Source: Lineus longissimus (lineage: Eukaryota > Nemertea > Pilidiophora > Heteronemertea > Lineidae). From it: DNA of 64,000 nucleotides. The notes under the pieces are model-generated. The model worked only from the letters and a program-made list of their open reading frames with translations. It was not told the DNA's origin and ran no database searches. Location: assembly GCF_910592395.1 (NCBI RefSeq), contig NC_088308.1:7579001-7643000 (forward strand). The letters are read 5' to 3'. Positions 56,701 through 64,000 of this stretch are shown piece after piece; position 1 is the stretch's first letter, and every line of letters begins with the position of its first letter. Made by a program: the position numbers and the translations under genes.

Positions 56701-59646
56701 TTTTTCCAGCTTAAAACCACACTGACGACTAAGTTATATTGGTCTTCTGCCCAAATCTGAAGTATCAAAATGAATCACAAACTAGAACTAGCTCTATTTA
56801 GCTATAGTTGCGTGAAAAATTCGGGTGAGCGACGTACATTCTGTACCCTAGCGGCCAATAATTAAACTACTTTCAGCCGTCTGCTCCGGTCTCGTTAGGG
56901 AGTTTTTCCCAAATGTACGCGATGATGACGTGCCCCATTAACAGGACGTAACATCTATTTTAAAATGCGTTTCGAAAGTGAATGCATGAAGACAACCCAT
57001 TTACCGTGAATAAGGACAATCACAATGTATTACATTACCAAAACAAAAATGTGTCGGAAGGAACTATAATTACTATATGGATGGTCCCATCGCACCCCCC
57101 CCCCTCCAGCAGTATGACACAGAAGGGCTAGTTGACTGTCCACCGGGGGGGGGGGTTTGGGGGGAGCTTCCCCCCAACGCACTGGTAAAAACCTATGTCG
57201 ACGGAGGGGGGTTTGGGGGGTGTCCCCCCATTGTAACAGCTGTAGTTGTTCGAGCTTGCACTTAACATATGCTCGTAGGGGGGTTCGGGGGAGCTCCCCC
57301 GACCTAAAGGGGGGCTCACTAAGTCCTTGACTTTACATATTAAGACCCCCTTTAGGAGGGGCTCTTAAGATACACGTGTGTGCGGGAGTATATAATGTAA
57401 ATGAAGTTAAATAAAGAGAGTAAATATTGTATATCCAACAAACAATTTTTTTTGGTTTTTCAAAATGGCGCTGAATAAATAAATCAGACCAGTTGTAGCG
57501 CTGAATTATAAATCAGACCAGTTGTAACAGGTTACGAGAACATCTAATTTAAATCTTCATGGGAATTCGCTACATATGCCTAAGAAATTGGCCAATTATA
57601 TTGATATTGTTATTAGAGAAATATCCGTCCTAAATAATGACAGAAAAGGGTGGTTTATTTCAATTTTGTGGCGACATGGTCGAGGTCACGTGACATAAAC
57701 AAAACAATCGCACACGCCCGTCCAAAAAAGGCACTTTAAGAAAAACAAATACGTTTTTCCTGCTTAAAACCACACTGACGACTAAGTTATTTTAGTCTAC
57801 TACCCAAATCTGAAGTATCAAAATGAATTACAAACTAGAACTAGCTCTATTTAGCAAAAGTTGCGTGAAAAATTCGGGTGAGCGACATTCTGAACCCTAG
57901 CGGCCAATAATTAAACTACTTTCAGCCGTCTGCTCCGGTCTCGTTAGGGAGTTTTTCCCACATGTACGCGATGATGACGTGCCCCATTAACAGGACGTAA
58001 CATCTATTTTAAAATGCGTTTCCAAAGTGAATGCATGAGGACAATCCATTTAAGTGTCGTATATCACTGGAAACGCTCGATTCCCGTGAATAAGGACAAT
58101 CACAATGTATTACATTACCAAAACAAAAATGTGTCGGAAGGAACTATATGGATGGTCCCATCGCACCCGCCCCCCCTCCAGCAGTATGACACAGAAGGGC
58201 TAGTTGACTGTCCACCGGGGGGGGGGGGGGGTTGGGGGGAGCTTCCCCCAACGCACTGGTAAAAACCTATGTCGACGGAGGGGGGTTTGGGGGGTGTCCC
58301 CCCATTGTAACAGCTGTAGTTGTTAGAGCTGGCACTTTACATATGCTCGTAGGGGGGTTCGGGGGAGCTCCCCCGACCTAAAGGGGGGCTCACTAAGTCC
58401 TTGACTTTACATATTAAGACCCCCTTTAGGAGGGGCTCATAAGATACACGTGTGTGCGGGAGTATATAATGTAAATGAAGTGAAATAAAGAGAGTAAATA
58501 TTGTATATCCAACAAACAATTTTTTTTGGTTTTTCAAAATGGCGCTGAATAAATAAATCAGACCAGTTGTAGCGCTGAATTATAAATCAGACCAGTTGTA
58601 ACAGGTTACGAGAACATCTAATTTAAATCTTCATGGGAATTCGCTGCATATGCCTAAGAAATTGGCCAATTATATTGATATTTTTATTAGAGAAATATCC
58701 GTCATAAATAATGACAGAAAAGGGTGGTTTTATATCAATTTTGTGTCGACATGTCGAGGTCACGTGACATAAACAAAACAATCGCACACACCCGTCCAAA
58801 AAAGGCACTTTAAGAAAAACAAATACGTTTTCCCTGCTTAAAACCACACTGACGACTAAGTTAATTTAGTCTACTACCCAAATCTGAAGTATCAAAATGA
58901 ATTACAAACTAAAACTAGCCAAAAAGTTGCGTGAAAAATTCGGGTGAGCGACATTCTGCACCCTAGCGGCCAATTAATAAACTACTTTCAGCCGTCTGCT
59001 CCGGTCTCGTTAGGGAGTTTTTCCCAAATGTACGCGATGATGACGTGCCCCATTAACAGGACGTAACATCTATTTTAAAATGCGTTTCCAAAGTGAATGC
59101 ATGAGGACAATCCATTTAAGTGTCGTATATCACTGGAAACGCCCGATTCCCGTGAATAAGGACAATCACAATGTATTACATTACCAAAACAAAAATGTGT
59201 CGGAAGGAACTATATGGATGGTCCCATCGCACCCCCCCCCCCCTCCAGCAGTATGACACAGAAGGGCTAGTTGACTGTCCACCGGGGGGGTTTGGGGGGA
59301 GCTTCCCCCCAACGCACAGGTAAAAACCTATGTCGACGGAGGGGGGTTTGGGGGGTGTCCCCCCATTGTAACAGCTGTAGTTGTTAGAGCTTGCACTTAA
59401 CATATGCTCGTAGGGGGGTTCGGGGGAGCTCCCCCGACCTAAAGGGGGGCTCACTAAGTCCTTGACTTTACATATTACCTCTTCAAAGAGAACAATCCTT
59501 CCAGAGCACGAACTTGTAGTGAAATAGTTAGGTCTGTCATTTATGAAGGTTACTAGGTCAACGATTGGAGCATCAATGCTTCCTTTGCGGCTCAAATCAG
59601 CAGCAGAAAGACAAGATTTCTTATGTTTTGTAAAATTGTCCACCAT
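53731..59646 (-). CDS. TYW3: tRNA wybutosine-synthesizing protein 3
   Basis: Exons in coding order: 59646-59479, 55966-55895, 55772-55671, 55041-54970, 54583-54515, 54009-53731; 762 nt, 253 aa plus stop, every intron in phase 0. TYW3 is the SAM-dependent N4-methylation step in making wybutosine at position 37 of tRNA-Phe, in the cytosol. Family signatures are CLSAADLSRKGSID (12-25), FTTSSCSGRI (42-51), CRWLLVSHD, LKFEPFVLHVQC, SGFRNSGITVGK and AVRSTHSLEVPL. The tail is a basic/acidic helix (IANRKMEENMRRI, then KEKK-rich). Human TYW3 is about 259 aa. Intron 1 holds three tandem 1.06-kb repeat units. Head-to-head with PMS2, 913 bp between start codons. Confidence 0.96.
56283..59476. repeat. 1.06-kb unit in three tandem copies, TYW3 intron 1
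   Basis: Copies begin with AAGACCCCCTTTAGGAGGGG at 56283, 57342 and 58416 and end with GGGGGGCTCACTAAGTCCTT... before each next start; the last ends against exon 1. Lengths are 1059, 1074 and about 1061 bp. Copies 2 and 3 are closest; copy 1 differs in its first quarter. Each unit carries long G or C runs (CCACCGGGGGGG, GGGGGGTTTGGGGGG, GGGGGTTCGGGGGAGCTCCC). Open frames rich in Pro/Ser in this stretch are repeat shadows. Confidence 0.93.
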
Positions 59647-60559
59647 CTTTAATTTCTAATTTGTTGCATACAAGTAGGTACAATTGATATGCAATTAAAG
59701 CAATATATTTCCTATTTTTGACATAATTTTAGTAAAAAAACTGTAAAAACTGTGTTACTATTATACTTTGATTTAAATTCGATTACTCCTATCTCAAAAT
59801 GAATAGTATTTTAAAGCAGCGGTGCATCAATTTTGTTACCTCAGTAAAGTCATTTATTTTGACGATAGGCGGCGCGGCGCCTGATGGCAGGATGAGGGTC
59901 AGCCAGTTTTTATTCCCTTTCCTCTTTTTCAAGTAATGTTGGCTGAATGACAGATTGGATGTAAATTGTCACACAAGTCATCCATAAAAGAGGCCCATCT
60001 TCCAATGAGATTCAGTGACAAGGCATGATACGACACTTCAGAACTTCGGTCCAGGATAACAGTCAACAGTTACAGTCAGGTGCGCTTGTCAACACAACAG
60101 TGTTTTCTGTGAAGTAGGCCCTATGTGACCCGTCACAGCAAAACCAGGCGCATGTCGCTCTGAGCTTGACAGCTTGAGACGGACTGTTTGATCAATTCTC
60201 TATTGTCTGCCTTTTGTGAAATATGAGCACATCAATTTCTTCCATTATCTCGCGACATGCGCCTGGTTTTGCTGTGACGGGTCACATAGGCTATAGGCCT
60301 AGGCTCAGGCTACGTTAAAAGATGGTCTTAAAACGTAAGACGATAAAAGAAAAAAAGACTTCAAAGAAGCCAATATACATCGATGGTTCATTCGACTAGT
60401 TAAAAGACTTGTCAGTTAATCCACAAACCGTACATGTACCACTCATAATCTGGGACCAAAGTTCTGAAGAGCTGTATTGCAATGAATGAGCAGCAATCCC
60501 CCGACAGTTGCCATGTCTCAATAAGGTTTTTAATTCCAGATTGTTCATTATTGTAATCC
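59647..60559. promoter_or_regulatory. TYW3-PMS2 divergent intergenic region
   Basis: The 913 bp between the two start codons must hold both promoters or 5' untranslated regions. It contains the MITE 60124-60286. No TATA box or known operator stands out. Confidence 0.5.
60124..60286. mobile_element. 163-bp MITE, TA-flanked, 35-bp perfect TIRs
   Basis: Termini TGTGACCCGTCACAGCAAAA... are perfectly inverted over 35 bp and bordered by TA on both sides (60122-60123 and 60287-60288), as in Tc1/mariner-type insertions. No coding capacity. Confidence 0.92.
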
Positions 60560-62522
60560 ATGATGATGGATGTTGAGGGTAAATCCTCAGGAGGTGTGAT
60601 AAAAGCAATAGATGGGACCTCTGTGCATCGGATATGCTCGGGGCAAGTCATACTTAACCTAGCCACCGCTGTCAAGGAACTTATAGAAAACAGCATTGAT
60701 GCAGTTGCTACAAGTGTCGGTAAGTGTTTACCAGAGAATAAAGGTTTCTATGCGGTTGTGTTTGACTTGTCTAAATTCTGATAAGAAGTTCCAGCTATCA
60801 TTAGATGGTTTTACCTGCCTCCATTTAAAGTCTCCAGTTGCCGCCCAGGGACCAGATGATGTACATCATACAACCTACAATTTCATTCTTGTCGCCTGGT
60901 ACACAACCAAGGAATTTTGTACTCGTGACAGAGAACAAAAACTGGTGTGATATAACTGATTAACAAATACACACCCTCTGAAAAAAAACCACAACGACAT
61001 AAAGAAAATGAAGCCATTTCTGAAGCTATGGGCCTACCATACTTTTGGTGTTCCAAACACATCTTCAGCGCGTCCAGACCTTATTCTACCAACTTCTTTT
61101 TCAGAAGTGAGATTGAAGGAGCATGGCAGTGAAGTGATTGAGGTTGTCGATAACGGTTGTGGGGTGGAGGAATGCAACTTTCAGGGACTAAGTAAGTATA
61201 AAATTAGGTGAGTTATCAATTCATTTGAACTAAGTGATGGCGTCACCTTTGGGAACCACCTCTGCCAGGAGGCCCCTCTCACTCAGTTCGCTGATAACTA
61301 TCACAAAGAATTTATACATTATTGATTGAGATCTGTCCAGTGTGGCAGTGTCCTCTCTTTTCTATCACAACAAAGTCTTACATAACATTCTCTTTTCAGC
61401 TCTAAAGCATCACACATCTAAGCTGAAAGATTTCTCTGACCTGGTCAGTGTTGATACATTTGGGTTCAGAGGGGAGGCACTCAGTTCACTCTGTGCTGTA
61501 AGGTAAGCCACTGTTCCTATTGACTTCTTTAGCTGTGATCGATGTTCGGCAACAGAGTTAATCTTTATATCCAGAAATCTAGTCTTTGATGCTGTTACCC
61601 AGGGGACTAACTTCAGTTGTCATCTTTTGCTATGATCAATGTTGTTCATATATGGCATCCTTTGAAGGTTGCCGATGATTTTGAAACTGTTTCTTGTCCA
61701 ATAACATGATCCAAAGTTTGCATGAGCTTTTTCCTTTCCAGTGATGTTGCAGTGACGACTTGTCATGTCAAAGCTAAGAATGCTACCAAGCTTGAGTTTG
61801 ACCACAGTGGAAGGATAACATCACAGGGTCCTTGTGCAAGACAGGTGTGTGTTTATGTTAGAGTGTCTAGAGTATTATCCTTTGTAACTTACCCATGCAA
61901 GACACCTGCAGCTCCAGGCTAGAATTGTGCCAGTTTTAGACTGGGCCTACAACATGTGCTCTCGTAAATGAGGGAGTTCTTCACCGATTGAGTTTACGAA
62001 TTTGTGATCAGTCAGTAGAGACGCAATATCTCCCTGAGTAAGGCATCAATTGAGGGGAGTTATTCTGTCAATCTCTTTGCCTACCTGGGCAGTACCACTC
62101 TCATTGCCAGTGGTTTCCGTCTGTTTGTCTGCCAATGGGCGTAGCCACTTTCATAGTCAATGGTTTCTGTTTCTGCCCAGTTATTTTACACGTTACACGT
62201 TCTTCTCTTCAGCAAGGGACAACAGTCACTGTACAGAACTTGTTCAGTACACTGCCAGTCCGCTACAAGGAATTCCAGAGGAACTTGAAGAAAGAGTTTA
62301 CCAAGATGGTGCAGGTGTTGACTGCCTATTGCCTGATATCGACTGGTGTCAGAATCACGTGTACAAATCAAGTGGGCAAAGGAAAAAAGACGACGATAGC
62401 CAGCGTTAACGGGAACAAACTCGTCAGAGAAAACATAACAAACATCTTTGGGCCAAAACAGGTTAGTTTTTAGCTCACCTCTTAGCAGAGGTGAGCTTAT
62501 CCCATACCGTGGCGTCCGTCGT

Positions 62523-62557
<35 letters not shown>

Positions 62558-64000
62558 CGTCGTCCGTTAGCAGGGCACGTTTCGTAACTGTTAGAGCTAT
62601 TGAGTTGAAACTTGGTACACATGTACCCTTATGTAATGACACCTTGGAGACCAAGTTTCGGTCCGATTCGTTTCATGGTTTGGCCACCAGGGGGCCAAAC
62701 GTTAAAAGTGAAAATATGCAATATCTCCCTTAAGAGTAGTCGGGAAATTTTGAAAAAAATATGGTAGGTACTTCTAGCAAAGGTGCATCATATATCGTCC
62801 GGGTTTTTGATTTGACCTCCTTTTCAAGGTCACAGAGGTCAAATGGTGTAAATTGGTCGTTAGGATGTAACGATGGCACGTTTCTAAACTGCAATGACTA
62901 TTGATACCAAATTTGGTACACATTTACCCCTTAGTCAGGTGATCTCAGGGACCGAAGTTTGGTCCAATATGATTCACCACTTGACCACCAGGGGGCAAAG
63001 TCCAAAAACCTTAAAAATGGGATTATTCCTTAACTTCTTGCCCGATTGCCACCAATTTGATATCATGGGTACATCTAACCACCATACAGTATATGTCACA
63101 CAGGTTTTTAATTTCACCTTCTTGTCAAGGTCACAGAGGTCAAATGGCGTAAATTCGCCGTCAGGCCGTAACTATGGCACGTTTCTTAACTGCAATGACT
63201 ATTGATCACAAATTAAGTACACATGTACCCCTTGGTCAGGTGATCTCAGGTACCGAAGTTTGGTGCGATCTGATTTGCCGTTTGGCCTCCAGGGAGGGGG
63301 CCAAATCCTAAATTCTTCAAAAAACCCATTATTCCTAGTAATGACTTGCCCGATTGGCACTAATTTTATATCATAGGTACATCTAATTCTAACAACCATT
63401 CAATGTGTCACCCGGGTCTTCTTTGATTTGACCTACTTTTCAAGGTCACAGAGGTCGAATGTACTGTAAATTGGCCATTTTGGGGAAATTGTAATTGCTT
63501 GGACCTACATCAAACCTAACACTACATGACACAATACCATGCTCTTTATCCATCTTTCCTCCACATGAGGTGAGCACAATGGCCCTGGCCATTTCATTTT
63601 TTCCGTTCAGTTTGTCCATCATTTTCCACCACGACTGCCTCACATCCATGTTTATAACTAAAGTCATTCTCGGTTTCAGCAATCTTCAATTATAGAATTC
63701 CAGCAGTACAAGCCAACAGAAGACGTCTGCTCAGACCTTGGTGTGAAAATAACGTCTGATCAACAACTCGCTTGTCCATTCCAGTAAGTGGTTCTTCCTC
63801 CCAGTTCACTCTTGTGATCAGTTGACATCAACATTTACTTCTGAAAAAGCTTATACACATATTTATCTCATGGAGTCTTTTGCTAATTAGCTTTAGATAC
63901 AGGTTACAAGACAACTTTTCTTTTAAAGGATGGCGCATCGTGCTTCGTTGTTGTCACAAGTAATGTTTCCGTCTCTGCAGGCCTCCGACTCACAATGTTC
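60560..64000 (+). CDS. PMS2: PMS2 mismatch-repair MutL homologue, 5' part
   Basis: Exons: 60560-60719, 61105-61191, 61400-61502, 61742-61844, 62213-62461, 63680-63783, 63981 to beyond the window; all in phase. PMS2 pairs with MLH1 as MutL-alpha, the latent endonuclease of DNA mismatch repair. The GHKL ATPase motifs are visible: [10 protein letters not shown] (39-48, catalytic Glu and Mg-binding Asn), DNGCGV (69-74), [13 protein letters not shown] (about 99-111) and [20 protein letters not shown]. The usual DAGAT of MutL proteins reads DAVAT here. The ATG run at 60560 gives MMMDVEG; the second or third Met could be the real start. The endonuclease half lies outside the window. Confidence 0.96.
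62467..63480. repeat. Hairpin, (GTC)n and three about 300-bp tandem units in PMS2 intron
   Basis: It starts with a hairpin (AGCTCACCTCT / AGAGGTGAGCT) followed by TATCCCATACCGTGGCGTCC and a (GTC)n run. Then three units of about 300 bp follow, with CAAGGTCACAGAGGTCAAATG-type cores at 62826, 63127 and 63443. I recall this head sequence as a common interspersed repeat of bivalves and related animals. Confidence 0.85.

Noticed and set aside
57077-59400. Pro-rich frames such as SPPLGRGSSPEPP
   Set aside because: They arise from the G/C runs of the triplicated intron unit and repeat with it.

Overview
The window is animal (metazoan) nuclear DNA. The genes are split into many short exons with GT..AG introns, the proteins are animal-specific families (polycystin-2, LRRC75, SLC6 transporters, a nuclear receptor), and the introns are full of MITEs, minisatellites and truncated retroelements. 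A lophotrochozoan (mollusc, brachiopod, phoronid or annelid) is most likely. This rests on the intronless NR1-type nuclear receptor with an ESCKV P-box and on the 'AGGTGAGCTTATCCC...GTCCGTC' repeat at 62.47-63.48 kb, which I remember from bivalve and related genomes. I cannot name the species.

Layout. 1-3.67 kb: no firm gene, one AT-rich satellite and a weak candidate exon. 3.67-14.94 kb (minus): complete PKD2, 12 exons, 901 codons. A 0.7 kb divergent promoter with a palindromic pair of CRE (TGACGTCA) sites separates it from an LRRC75 homologue (plus, 15.66-20.94 kb). 22.12-31.01 and 34.24-39.76 kb (minus): two complete head-to-tail SLC6 genes. Their coding exons match in length one for one, except the first exon and one intron present only in the downstream gene. 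Between them lie MITEs and retroelement debris. 42.03-45.78 kb (plus): a 7-exon gene of 723 codons that I do not recognise; it is built from nonapeptide repeats and duplicated exon-intron modules, behind a duplicated CRE-containing promoter. 47.25-48.41 kb (minus): a single-exon nuclear receptor. 49.1-53.7 kb: foldback transposons and a MITE, no gene seen. 53.73-59.65 kb (minus): complete TYW3, 6 exons, with a 1.06 kb G-rich unit in three tandem copies in intron 1. 60.56-64.0 kb (plus): 5' part of PMS2, head-to-head with TYW3 and running off the window.

The gene models were built by hand. For PKD2, both SLC6 genes, TYW3 and the unknown gene, every exon joins in phase with GT/AG ends and the total is a multiple of three, so these models are strong. 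LRRC75 has one uncertain splice. The genes do not form one pathway: they cover a ciliary/ER cation channel, amino-acid-type transport, tRNA wybutosine modification, mismatch repair, a ligand-type receptor and an orphan repeat protein. The most unusual content is the orphan gene, the intron of the downstream SLC6 gene filled with decayed copies of its own exon end, and three foldback-type loci whose inverted arms are each made of a different minisatellite.
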